Positions 1-6,560 of a stretch of DNA of 8,955 nt are shown piece by piece. How positions within the stretch are numbered: the stretch's first letter is position 1; each line of letters begins with the position of its first letter. The notes under the pieces are model-generated. The model did not search any database and was not told where the DNA came from. It worked only from the letters and a program-made list of their open reading frames with translations. Made by a program: the position numbers and the translations under genes. The stretch spans positions 1 to 8,955 of the forward strand of contig JAFADT010000883.1 of NCBI GenBank assembly GCA_023424585.1. Reading direction: 5' to 3'. This DNA is from Pseudomonadota bacterium. GTDB lineage: Bacteria > Myxococcota > Myxococcia > Myxococcales > Myxococcaceae.

Positions 1-34
1 CCACGAGCCTGGCGCCCCGGCCGCGCGACCCTCC

Positions 35-61
35 ACTGCCCATCCAGGCAACGTGGGCAGT
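35..61. terminator. Hairpin, possible terminator region of the penicillin-binding protein gene
   Basis: ACTGCCCA at 35-42 is perfectly complementary to TGGGCAGT at 54-61, giving an 8-bp stem and an 11-nt loop. It lies about 86 bp beyond the stop codon of the minus-strand gene. There is no T-tract on either side, so its role as a terminator is inferred from position only. It could equally serve a gene to the left of the window. Confidence 0.25.
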
Positions 62-64
62 CCC

Positions 65-100
65 CCGGGGAGGGGCCAGCCATCCTACCGGGGAGGGGCC
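65..100. repeat. 13-bp direct repeat, two copies
   Basis: The sequence CCGGGGAGGGGCC occurs at 65-77 and again at 88-100, a 23-bp period, in non-coding DNA. The copies are identical and the intervening 10 bp are not repeated. In DNA this rich in G and C a chance repeat is possible, so function is not claimed. Confidence 0.5.
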
Positions 101-130
101 CGGCGCTCGGAGGGTCGGCCCCGTGCCCTG

Positions 131-165
131 GCTGGCGTCGCCCTTGCTAGCTGGCGTCGCCCTTG
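131..165. repeat. 16-bp direct repeat flanking the stop codon of the penicillin-binding protein
   Basis: GCTGGCGTCGCCCTTG occurs at 131-146 and at 150-165. The 3 bp between the copies (147-149) are exactly the TAG stop codon of the minus-strand gene. The upstream copy encodes the C-terminal Lys-Gly-Asp-Ala-Ser, and the downstream copy lies just past the stop. This looks like a small local duplication that may have created or moved the stop codon. Confidence 0.75.
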
Positions 166-2084
166 AAGGTGAGGACCGCGGCCGCGTCCAGCGCCTGGAG
201 GAAGCGCACCGCGAGCGGCAGCGCGACGCGGCCTCCCACGCCGCCGCCCTCCACGAAGACCGCGAAGCCGATGCCGTCGCGCACCCCGACGAACCACGCG
301 TGGGTCCGCGGCGGCACGTCCGTGCCGAACTCCGCGGTGCCCGTCTTGCCGCGAAGCCCGATGATGTTGGCGGCGGACTTCGCCGTGCCCTCCGTCACCA
401 CCGCGCGCATCAGGTCCTGGAGCGCCTCCGACGTGCCCGAGCCCAGCCGCGACTCCGGGCCGCCCTCCGCGTCCGCCAGCAGGCGCGGCGCGCGCCAGAC
501 GCCGGTGTCCGCCGCCGCCACGACGGTGGCCATGTGAAGCGGCGTGACCAGCACGCGGCCCTGGCCCATGGCGGCCGCGGCGCGCTCGGCGGCGTCGCTC
601 GTCACGGGGAAGCTGGCGCCCGGGGACGGCAGCCCCACGTCGTAGGGCACCCCGAAGCCGTAGCGCCGGGCCGCGTCCTCCAGCGCGTGGGGCTCCAGCC
701 TCGACGCCAGCTGGATGAACGTCGTGTTGCATGACATCGCGAACGCCCGGCGCAGCGTGGTGGGGCCCAGCACCTCCGACTCGAAGTTGCGGAAGCGCTT
801 GCGGCCCACCGTCACCTCCAGGGGGCACTCGACGCGGGAGTCCGGCGTCAGGCCGCTTTCGAGCAGCGCCTCCGCGGTCACGAGCTTGAACGTGGAGGCC
901 GGCGGATAGCGCCCCATCAGCGCGCGGTGCCACCCCTCCCCGAGCGGCCGGCTGGCCACCGCCAGCACCTCGCCCGTCTCCGTGTTCACCGCGACCAGCG
1001 CGGCCGGCAGGGTGACGTCCGCGAGCGCCGCCTCCGCCGCCGCCTGCACGTCCCTGCGCAGCGTGGTGCGGACAGCGCGTCCCGGCTCACCGTCGAAGCG
1101 GTAGAGCACCACGCCGCCGCCAGCACGGCGCTGGAGCCGCACCTCGCCGGAGGGGAGCCCCGCCAGCGTCCGCTCCTGCGCGCGCTCCAGGCCGGACAGC
1201 CCCACCAGGTCGCCCGGCTGGTACGGCGCGCCCAGCGCCTGGAGCGCCTCCGCCGTCACCTCCCCCACCCGGCCCAGCGTGTGCGCCGCGAAGCCCTCCG
1301 CCGGGGTGAGGCGCGCGGAGGCCCTGCGGAAGAAGATGCCGGGCACGGGCGAGAGCACGGCCCGCACCTGCTGGTAGCGCTCCTGGCGCACGTCGATGAA
1401 CGGGAGGAACTTCTCGGGTTGCGCGCTCGCGGCGCTCAGCGCGGCGAGCACCTTCGCGGGGTCCACGCCCAGCTGCGCCTGGAGCACGTTGGCCACGGCC
1501 GCGCGGTCCTTCACCCGGCCGGGCAGCACGCCGATGCGGATCACCTCGCCCGGCACCGTGAGCGGGTCCCCGTTCGCATCGAGCAGCGCGGCGCGAGGGC
1601 CCCAGGTCCGCGTGCGTCCGAAGCGGTCCCCGGGCCGCGCGACCGGGTGGAACACCTCCGGCGTCCAGCGCAGGCTCCAGCGCTTCGCGCGAAGCTCGAA
1701 GCGCAGCCGGGACTCCACCTCCCAGTCGCCCAGCCCCCGCAGCGTGTGCACGCCGCGGAACCTCACCACCGCCGTGGTGCCGGCCTGGGACTCGAGCTCC
1801 GGCGGGTCGAAGCGCGAGGCGACGACGCCCAGGTCCTGCCTCCAGCGCGCGTGCTGCGCGTCGAAGTCCGGGGGCGCGTCCACGAGCACCTGGCGCTGCG
1901 CCGCCACGTCGTTGCGCGCCCAGGCGTCCAGGTAGCGCCGGGCCAGGTCCTCGACGCCGCCTCCAGGGGCGGCGGGAACGACAGGCGCGGCGGGCGCGGC
2001 GGGCTTCGTGGCTCGCGGCGCGCACGCGGGAAACAGCAACAGGAGACAGAGCCCCACCCAGGAAATGAACGCCCGTCCGTACAC
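147..2084 (-). CDS. Class B penicillin-binding protein (peptidoglycan transpeptidase) with MecA_N-like domain and lipoprotein-like N-terminus
   Basis: Predicted D,D-transpeptidase of 645 residues that cross-links peptidoglycan stems on the periplasmic side. The three active-site motifs of the penicillin-binding fold are present in order and well spaced: STFK (Ser397, Lys400), SCN (451-453) and KTG (580-582). Before them lie an NTF2-like segment resembling MecA_N (about 44-140) and a dimerisation-type region (about 150-310) containing AAHTLGRVG, as in PBP2/PBP3 relatives. The N-terminus is a short hydrophobic stretch ending in Cys21, then a Pro/Ala-rich linker. This could be a lipoprotein signal, but Phe-Pro-Ala before the Cys is a poor lipobox, so an uncleaved membrane anchor is the alternative. 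I chose the GTG at 2084 because AGGGGGA (2088-2094) sits just upstream and the signal starts immediately. The frame stays open to 2615, but that part is low-complexity and overlaps the neighbouring lipoprotein gene. No elongation or division genes adjoin, so the specific role is unknown; a beta-lactam-tolerant or accessory enzyme is possible. Confidence 0.9.
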   Translation of the reverse strand: MYGRAFISWVGLCLLLLFPACAPRATKPAAPAAPVVPAAPGGGVEDLARRYLDAWARNDVAAQRQVLVDAPPDFDAQHARWRQDLGVVASRFDPPELESQAGTTAVVRFRGVHTLRGLGDWEVESRLRFELRAKRWSLRWTPEVFHPVARPGDRFGRTRTWGPRAALLDANGDPLTVPGEVIRIGVLPGRVKDRAAVANVLQAQLGVDPAKVLAALSAASAQPEKFLPFIDVRQERYQQVRAVLSPVPGIFFRRASARLTPAEGFAAHTLGRVGEVTAEALQALGAPYQPGDLVGLSGLERAQERTLAGLPSGEVRLQRRAGGGVVLYRFDGEPGRAVRTTLRRDVQAAAEAALADVTLPAALVAVNTETGEVLAVASRPLGEGWHRALMGRYPPASTFKLVTAEALLESGLTPDSRVECPLEVTVGRKRFRNFESEVLGPTTLRRAFAMSCNTTFIQLASRLEPHALEDAARRYGFGVPYDVGLPSPGASFPVTSDAAERAAAAMGQGRVLVTPLHMATVVAAADTGVWRAPRLLADAEGGPESRLGSGTSEALQDLMRAVVTEGTAKSAANIIGLRGKTGTAEFGTDVPPRTHAWFVGVRDGIGFAVFVEGGGVGGRVALPLAVRFLQALDAAAVLTFKGDAS

Positions 2085-2162
2085 GCGTCCCCCTGTACCG
2101 CGCCCGCCTCGCCGAAGCGAACATCCGGCGCACGAGTCCTCCACCAGCCCCGAAGTCAGCCC

Positions 2163-2176
2163 CCATGCACGCATGG
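2163..2176. promoter_or_regulatory. 14-bp palindrome upstream of the penicillin-binding protein gene
   Basis: CCATGC (2163-2168) and GCATGG (2171-2176) form a perfect inverted repeat around a 2-bp centre. It lies about 80 bp upstream of the GTG start at 2084, a reasonable place for a dimeric repressor or activator site. The role is inferred from symmetry and position alone. Confidence 0.25.
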
Positions 2177-2190
2177 AGCGCACCGCCCCC

Positions 2191-2320
2191 CACGCGCTCA
2201 GCACCGAGGCGGGCTTCCTGCGTCCGCCAGGACCGCCGGGGCTGGACACGCCGGGCTCCCCACGCGCTCCGCGCCGAGGCGGGCCTCCGGCATCCGCCAC
2301 GACCACCGGGGCCCGACGCC
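2191..2320. repeat. Imperfect direct repeat, 70-bp period, two copies
   Basis: Positions 2191-2250 and 2261-2320 align without gaps at a 70-bp offset. By eye, 49 of 60 positions match, with the best identity in the first 20 bp (CACGCGCTC..GC.CCGAGGC). Because 70 is not a multiple of three, and because the translations are low-complexity, this is not a repeated protein segment. It looks like an old tandem duplication in the spacer, or two copies of a regulatory or structural element. Confidence 0.6.
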
Positions 2321-2347
2321 GCGAGGCCCGCGCGCTCGCGGCGGGGC

Positions 2348-4963
2348 TCAGTGGACCGTCTGCTCCTGGGCCTTGCTCGCGCCGTCGCCCGTCGCCGTGA
2401 TGGTCAGCGGGCCGGCCGTCGCGGCGCGGAGGTAGAAGAGGCCCTCGCGCTGCGGGTTCTTGAGGCTCACCACCGTCACGGGCGCGTCCGAGCAGTCCGG
2501 CAGCAGGTGGAAGGTCGTGCCCGGATCCGACGCGGCCAGCGCCACCTCCGGCACGGACAGCGGGGCCAGGTTGCCCGCCAGGTCCCAGCCCTGCACCACC
2601 AGCACCTCCGAGCACCCGCCCACGTCCAGCGTCCGCGCCGGGGTGGCGAAGCCCACCTGCCGCTCATCGCCCTGGGTCGTCACGTCCAGGGAGACGGCGT
2701 TGTCCGGGTACACCTCCGGGTTGTAGCCGTCACCGCTGATCCGGTTGAGGCTGAGGAGGTTCGCGGTCCCGTTGTCCGAGATGGCGGCCTGGTAGTAGCT
2801 CGTCAGCTCCGTCTTGGTCAGCGTGTTGCCGACCACCTGGATGTTCTGGGACTCGGGGGGAGGCGTGAAGTCGAGGTCCATGGCCTGGAGCAGGCTGACG
2901 CCGACGTCGTTCTCCGAGAGCACGTTGTCCGCGATGCGCAGGTCGTGGCACAGCTCGCTTCCCTCGCCGTAGTACGGGCCGCCGAACACCAGGATGCCGG
3001 AGCCGTAGTCCCGCTCGAACTGGTACGCGTTGCCCTGTATCTGGTTGCGCACCACCTGCCCGGAGACGCCGTGCGCCAGCTGGATGCCGAGGCGCGCGAT
3101 GCGGTCCGTGGGGCCCAGGCCGTCGAGGGTGTTGTCCTCCACCGTGGCCACCACGCGTCCCAGCACCACCACGCCCGCCTTCTGGTAGCCCGTCAGCCGG
3201 CTGTTCCGGACGGTCACCGTCACCGGCGTGGCGTCCGGCGCGAGGTTGCGCACGTCGATGGCGAAGCCCTCCTGGCAGCCGCCGATGTTGTCCGCCTGGT
3301 GCAGGTCCTCCACCACCACGCCCTCGATGGTGCCGCTCGCGCCGTCCAGCAGGATGCCGCGCAGCCGGTCCGCCTCCGCGTCACACACGTCCGACAGGCC
3401 TCGCGCCGTCACCGTGACGTCGCGCACGTTCGCCACGGTGCCCCGGTTGCGCAGCACCGCGCCCTTGTAGTGGTCCCCGGCGCCGTCCTCGGACGCGGTC
3501 AGGGTGTGGCCGGCGCCGTCGAGCGTGTAGCCGTCCGGGATGAACATCGCGCTCTGGACCACGCAGTCCTCGCGCAGCGTCACCTGGCCGGGCGACAGCG
3601 TGACGGGGCAGGGGGACTCACCCGGGCCGCAGCGCCGGCCGGCCCACTCCACGGAGAAGGACTGCCGCGCGCTCGCGCCCGAGGCGTTCGTCGCCACCAG
3701 CTCCACGGTGGGCGTCACACCCGCCGGCAGGCAGGAGGGCTCCGTCCAATCCACCGTGCTCGTCGTGCCGTCCCCCACCGCCGCGCCGAGCGCCCCCACG
3801 TTCGACGTCCAGGCGAACGTCATCGCCTCGCCGCGAGGATCCGTCGCCGTCGCGGTGAACGTCACGCGCTCCCCGGCGAGCGCACTCGTCGCGGACTGCG
3901 ACGCGCTGTCCAGCACCGGCGGCGCCTCCGCCCGGATGCACACGTTCACGAGCTGCTCCGTGACGCCACCGAAGCCGTCCGTCACGACGGCCTTGAGCTG
4001 GCAGTCGCACTCGGAGGGCTCCGCCGTCGGCGTGAAGACGGGCGTGGCCAGGGTGATGTCGTCGAAGATGCCTTCGCACGTCGCGCTCCAGGCGTACGTC
4101 AGCACGTCCTGGGGGCCGTCCTCGTCCGTCACCGTCGCCTCGACCTGGAAGGGCATGTTGAGGCCCAGCGGCGGAGGCACTCCGACCGAGGACGCCACCG
4201 GCGCGCGGTTGAACCGCGTCTCCTCCAGCGTCGGGGCCGCGCGCGTGGTGCCCATGCCGATGCGGAACTGGAGCGTGGACTCCGCGCCCCGGGCATCCGT
4301 GACGCGCACGCGGATCAACGCGTCCCGGTTGAACTTCGGGTCGACGCCGGCATCGGGGTCCGGGAGCGCCGCCGTCCATTCGCAGGTCGCGTCCGCGCAG
4401 CGGAGCTGGCCGGAGGTCGCGCTCCAGTCATAGGTCAGCGCATCCGCGTCCAGGTCACTGGCCTCCGCGCGAAACTCCACGGTGTCGCCCGGGGCCACGA
4501 TGGAGCGTGACGCGAGCACTCCATGGATGCGCGGCGAGTGATTGTCCAGCTCCAGCAGGCCGGACTCGGGCTGGGGCACCAGGACCACGAGTGCTTCGCC
4601 ATACAGCGGCAGCTTCACGCCAGTCTCCAGGCGCAGGGACTCCCTCCCGGCCTCCGCGGCATCCTCGGCGGTCACGGTCAGCTGGATCTCCTCGGTGGGA
4701 GACTCCGGCTTCACGACGGCCGACCACGCGACGCCGCCATTCGGATCCGTCTGGGGCGTCAGCGCCTTCGACTCCGTGGCGCCCGACGCGTGCGTCACCA
4801 GGGCCGTCACCGCGACGACCTCCGAGGACCGGGGCAGCGCGACCACGAGCCGCGCGCCACCGGCCAGCGGCGCCGTGAATTCGGGCTCCTCCTCCACGCA
4901 ACCGACCGTGGTGAGCAACAACATCCCCACGAGGTGCAACGCATGAGCGGGCTTCAGGGTCAC
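2348..4963 (-). CDS. Large surface lipoprotein with PKD/Ig-like modules and right-handed parallel beta-helix
   Basis: Predicted exported lipoprotein of 871 residues. A signal (about 1-21) ends in TVGC, giving Cys22 as the likely lipidation site, followed by Glu-rich sequence. Three beta-sandwich modules of PKD/cadherin-like type follow, each with a L/MTYDW-, LTYAW- or MTFAW-like strand (about 145-240, 250-345, 348-440). Residues about 445-770 resemble a right-handed parallel beta-helix of the pectate-lyase/NosD type: LDGAGHTLTA near the start, then recurrent Asn-containing rungs such as NSRLTG, NTLDG, NQIQGN, NVLSEN, NTLTKT and NRISGD at 22-40 residue steps. A small beta-rich tail finishes the protein. 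Several Cys pairs could form disulfides. I see no clear lyase or hydrolase catalytic set, so carbohydrate binding or adhesion is as likely as enzymatic cleavage. The GTG start at 4963 is supported by GAGGA (4968-4972) and by the signal peptide. The frame remains open to 6040 opposite the next two genes, but that extension is a shadow. Confidence 0.88.
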   Translation of the reverse strand: MTLKPAHALHLVGMLLLTTVGCVEEEPEFTAPLAGGARLVVALPRSSEVVAVTALVTHASGATESKALTPQTDPNGGVAWSAVVKPESPTEEIQLTVTAEDAAEAGRESLRLETGVKLPLYGEALVVLVPQPESGLLELDNHSPRIHGVLASRSIVAPGDTVEFRAEASDLDADALTYDWSATSGQLRCADATCEWTAALPDPDAGVDPKFNRDALIRVRVTDARGAESTLQFRIGMGTTRAAPTLEETRFNRAPVASSVGVPPPLGLNMPFQVEATVTDEDGPQDVLTYAWSATCEGIFDDITLATPVFTPTAEPSECDCQLKAVVTDGFGGVTEQLVNVCIRAEAPPVLDSASQSATSALAGERVTFTATATDPRGEAMTFAWTSNVGALGAAVGDGTTSTVDWTEPSCLPAGVTPTVELVATNASGASARQSFSVEWAGRRCGPGESPCPVTLSPGQVTLREDCVVQSAMFIPDGYTLDGAGHTLTASEDGAGDHYKGAVLRNRGTVANVRDVTVTARGLSDVCDAEADRLRGILLDGASGTIEGVVVEDLHQADNIGGCQEGFAIDVRNLAPDATPVTVTVRNSRLTGYQKAGVVVLGRVVATVEDNTLDGLGPTDRIARLGIQLAHGVSGQVVRNQIQGNAYQFERDYGSGILVFGGPYYGEGSELCHDLRIADNVLSENDVGVSLLQAMDLDFTPPPESQNIQVVGNTLTKTELTSYYQAAISDNGTANLLSLNRISGDGYNPEVYPDNAVSLDVTTQGDERQVGFATPARTLDVGGCSEVLVVQGWDLAGNLAPLSVPEVALAASDPGTTFHLLPDCSDAPVTVVSLKNPQREGLFYLRAATAGPLTITATGDGASKAQEQTVH

Positions 4964-5200
4964 GGCATCCTCGGGGAGGTCAGACGGGGAGTGAAGACGA
5001 TACCGGCTCACTCCCACGCGTCCAATCCGCGGAGGCCATCGTCCCCGTGTGCCCCCCACGCCGTCCGATGTCCGCCAGACCCCCGCGACCCGTGGGCTGG
5101 GGCCCGCTCGGCGCTGTCTTGGCCGACCCATCCGCCTCTCAGGGCAATCACCCTCCCGCCGCATGGTCCCGAGCCCCGCCGGAGTGCTGGGCTCCGCCGC
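4964..5200. promoter_or_regulatory. Divergent intergenic region between lipoprotein and cytochrome b genes
   Basis: These 237 bp separate divergently read genes, so at least one promoter on each strand is expected. The region contains the SD of the lipoprotein (4968-4972) and a strong dyad at 4987-5015. A small inverted repeat (5180-5184 with 5192-5196) lies directly before the cytochrome b start. I could not pick convincing promoter boxes. Confidence 0.5.
4987..5015. promoter_or_regulatory. 8-bp dyad, candidate operator or 5' leader hairpin
   Basis: GGGAGTGA (4987-4994) and TCACTCCC (5008-5015) are perfect inverted copies separated by 13 bp. The half-site centres are 21 bp apart, about two helical turns, so a dimeric regulator could bind both on one DNA face. 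The dyad begins 24 bp upstream of the lipoprotein start. If it is transcribed with that gene it could instead form a leader hairpin near the ribosome-binding site. Confidence 0.4.
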
Positions 5201-5860
5201 GTGCGCGCTCCCGAGTCCCGCCGTCCCCAGCCCTGGCCCATCCGGCTCACGCACTGGGCCAACGTGCCATTGCTCGCCATCCTCGCGGGCAGCGGGTTGC
5301 AGATCCTCGTCGCGTACCCGCGCATGGGGCCTCGCGGGCGGCCCTATGCGCTCTATCCCTTCCAGGACGCCGTGCCGCCCTCGTGGCTGCGGCTGGGGGA
5401 CTGGCTCGCGGGCGCGCGGAGCTGGCACTTCGCGTTCGGCTGGTTCCTGGCCCTCAACGGGCTCGTGTACGTGCTCTACCTCGCGCTCAGCGGCGAGTGG
5501 CGCCGCCGCCTGTTCCTCCCGCGCCGCGACGCGCGCGATGCCGTGGCCACGCTCGCGTACTACCTGCGGCTCCGCCCCGCGCCCGCGCGGGTGGGGCTCT
5601 ACAACGGGCTCCAGCGGCTGGCGTACACCGCCACCCTGCTCATGGGCGCGCTGTCCGTCCTGTCCGGCCTCGCCCTCTACAAGCCCGTGCAGCTCCAGGG
5701 GCTCACCGCCCTCTTCGGTGGCTACGACGCCGCGCGCTTCGTGCACCTGGCGATGCTCACCCTGCTCGCGTTCTTCACCCTGGGCCACGTCGTCCTCGTC
5801 GCCCTGCACCCGCGCACCTTCGGGGAGATGCTCACCGGCGGGAGGAGGCCCCATGCCTGA
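5201..5860 (+). CDS. Cytochrome b561-type membrane subunit (heme b electron carrier)
   Basis: Predicted integral membrane cytochrome of 219 residues that would pass electrons between the quinone pool and the molybdoenzyme encoded next. Four hydrophobic helices are visible (about 19-38, 75-97, 136-160, 178-202). Histidines fit heme b ligation: His18 in RLTHW at the start of helix 1, His76 before helix 2, and His182 and His196 in helix 4. This is the layout of the Ni-hydrogenase/thiosulfate-reductase cytochrome b group. It is a functional analogue, not an evident homologue, of MsrQ (YedZ). The only conventional in-frame start before helix 1 is GTG at 5201. It has no well-spaced SD: the nearest GGAG (5181-5184) is 16 nt away and lies in a small 5-bp inverted repeat. 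The 3' end overlaps the next gene by 8 bp, implying translational coupling. The start is the least certain part; the family call is firm. Confidence 0.87.
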   Translation: MRAPESRRPQPWPIRLTHWANVPLLAILAGSGLQILVAYPRMGPRGRPYALYPFQDAVPPSWLRLGDWLAGARSWHFAFGWFLALNGLVYVLYLALSGEWRRRLFLPRRDARDAVATLAYYLRLRPAPARVGLYNGLQRLAYTATLLMGALSVLSGLALYKPVQLQGLTALFGGYDAARFVHLAMLTLLAFFTLGHVVLVALHPRTFGEMLTGGRRPHA

Positions 5861-6548
5861 GCGCGTCCTCACCCGCCGCCGCGTCCTCCTGGGCGCCGCC
5901 GCGCTGGCCACCAGCGCCTGCGACTCCCAGCGCCCGCGCGCGGGCTTCCTCGGCGCCATGGACCGCTTCAACCAGCGCGCCCAGTCCGCCCTCTTCCACC
6001 CCGCCCGACTCGCCCCCGAGGAGCCCGTCGAGCAGCTCACCCCGCCCGGCGACTTCCCCCACTACTTCCTCTCCGACTCCGTGCCCCTCGCGCCCGAGGG
6101 CTGGCGGCTGGAGGTGGGCGGGCTCGTGGCCCGGCCGCGCGCCTTCTCGCTGGAGGAGCTGCGGCGGCTGCCCCGCACCGACTCCCGGATCCGCCACCAC
6201 TGCGTGGAGGGCTGGAGCGCCGTGGCGTCATGGCACGGCGTGCGCGTCAGCGACCTGGCCGCCGCCGTGGGCGCGGATCCGCGCGCGGGGTTCGTGGAGT
6301 TCCGCTCGTTCGACCAGGGCTACTACTCCTCCTGGGACGCGCCGAGCGCGCTGCACCCGCAGACCGTGCTCGCGTACGGCATGAACGGCGCGCCGCTCAT
6401 CCCCGGACACGGCGCGCCCCTGCGCCTCTACTCGGGCGTGAAGCTGGGCTACAAGATGGTGAAGTACCTCACCACCGTGCGCTTCCTCCCGGAGGCCACG
6501 GGGGGCACCTGGGAGGACCGGGGCTACGAGTGGTTCGCCGGCGTGTAG
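5853..6548 (+). CDS. Tat-exported molybdopterin-dependent oxidoreductase, sulfite oxidase/MsrP fold
   Basis: Predicted periplasmic molybdoenzyme of 231 residues. The N-terminus has a twin-arginine motif (TRRRVLL, Arg8-Arg10), a hydrophobic stretch, and ATSAC with Cys23, so it is probably a Tat-exported lipoprotein. The catalytic domain carries RHHCVEGWSAVASWHGV, where Cys117 is the expected molybdenum ligand. Near the end, KLGYKMVKYLTTVRF matches the conserved cofactor-domain segment. It lacks the heme domain and the C-terminal dimerisation domain of eukaryotic sulfite oxidase, as in the small bacterial MsrP/YedY group. The ATG at 5853 follows GGAGGAGG (5841-5848) and overlaps the cytochrome b stop, so the two are co-translated and probably form one electron-transfer unit. 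The substrate cannot be read from sequence: methionine sulfoxide, another S- or N-oxide, or sulfite are possibilities. Confidence 0.92.
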   Translation: MPERVLTRRRVLLGAAALATSACDSQRPRAGFLGAMDRFNQRAQSALFHPARLAPEEPVEQLTPPGDFPHYFLSDSVPLAPEGWRLEVGGLVARPRAFSLEELRRLPRTDSRIRHHCVEGWSAVASWHGVRVSDLAAAVGADPRAGFVEFRSFDQGYYSSWDAPSALHPQTVLAYGMNGAPLIPGHGAPLRLYSGVKLGYKMVKYLTTVRFLPEATGGTWEDRGYEWFAGV

Positions 6549-6560
6549 GCCCGCGGCCCT

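Larger units (their letters stand above)
1..146. other. Gene-free left edge downstream of the penicillin-binding protein
   Basis: I see no credible coding region here. Open frames that cross it are shadows of the penicillin-binding protein gene. It contains an 8-bp perfect inverted repeat (35-42 with 54-61), a 13-bp direct repeat (65-77 and 88-100), and a 6-bp inverted repeat (95-100 with 117-122, 16-nt loop). For the minus-strand gene ending at 147 this is the 3' flank, so the inverted repeats could help end its transcript. Neither is followed by a run of T, so a classical intrinsic terminator is not supported. Confidence 0.55.
2085..2347. other. Spacer between lipoprotein and penicillin-binding protein genes
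   Basis: This 263-bp stretch lies between two minus-strand genes and shows no credible gene. Frames running through it are repetitive Gly/Arg/Pro/Ala translations typical of GC-rich non-coding DNA. It holds an imperfect 70-bp direct repeat, a 14-bp palindrome about 80 bp before the penicillin-binding protein start, and the SD site of that gene (AGGGGGA, 2088-2094). The length suggests that the penicillin-binding protein has its own promoter here, but I could not identify convincing -35/-10 boxes. Confidence 0.5.

Noticed and set aside
927..2435. Long plus-strand open frame opposite the penicillin-binding protein
   Set aside because: It is an antisense shadow with skewed Arg/His/Pro composition. 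The opposite strand has the complete STFK, SCN and KTG set.
2085..2615. N-terminal extension of the penicillin-binding protein frame
   Set aside because: It overlaps the lipoprotein gene, is low-complexity Gly/Arg/Pro, and the GTG at 2084 has an SD site followed directly by a signal-like segment.
2165..4510. Long plus-strand open frame opposite the lipoprotein
   Set aside because: Its translation is Arg/His/Ala/Val-rich with no motif, a typical antisense shadow in GC-rich DNA. The minus strand carries recognisable domains.
4964..6040. N-terminal extension of the lipoprotein frame
   Set aside because: It runs opposite the cytochrome b and molybdoenzyme genes, which have clear motifs, and its translation is Gly/Arg/Glu-rich with no domain. 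The signal peptide begins at 4963.
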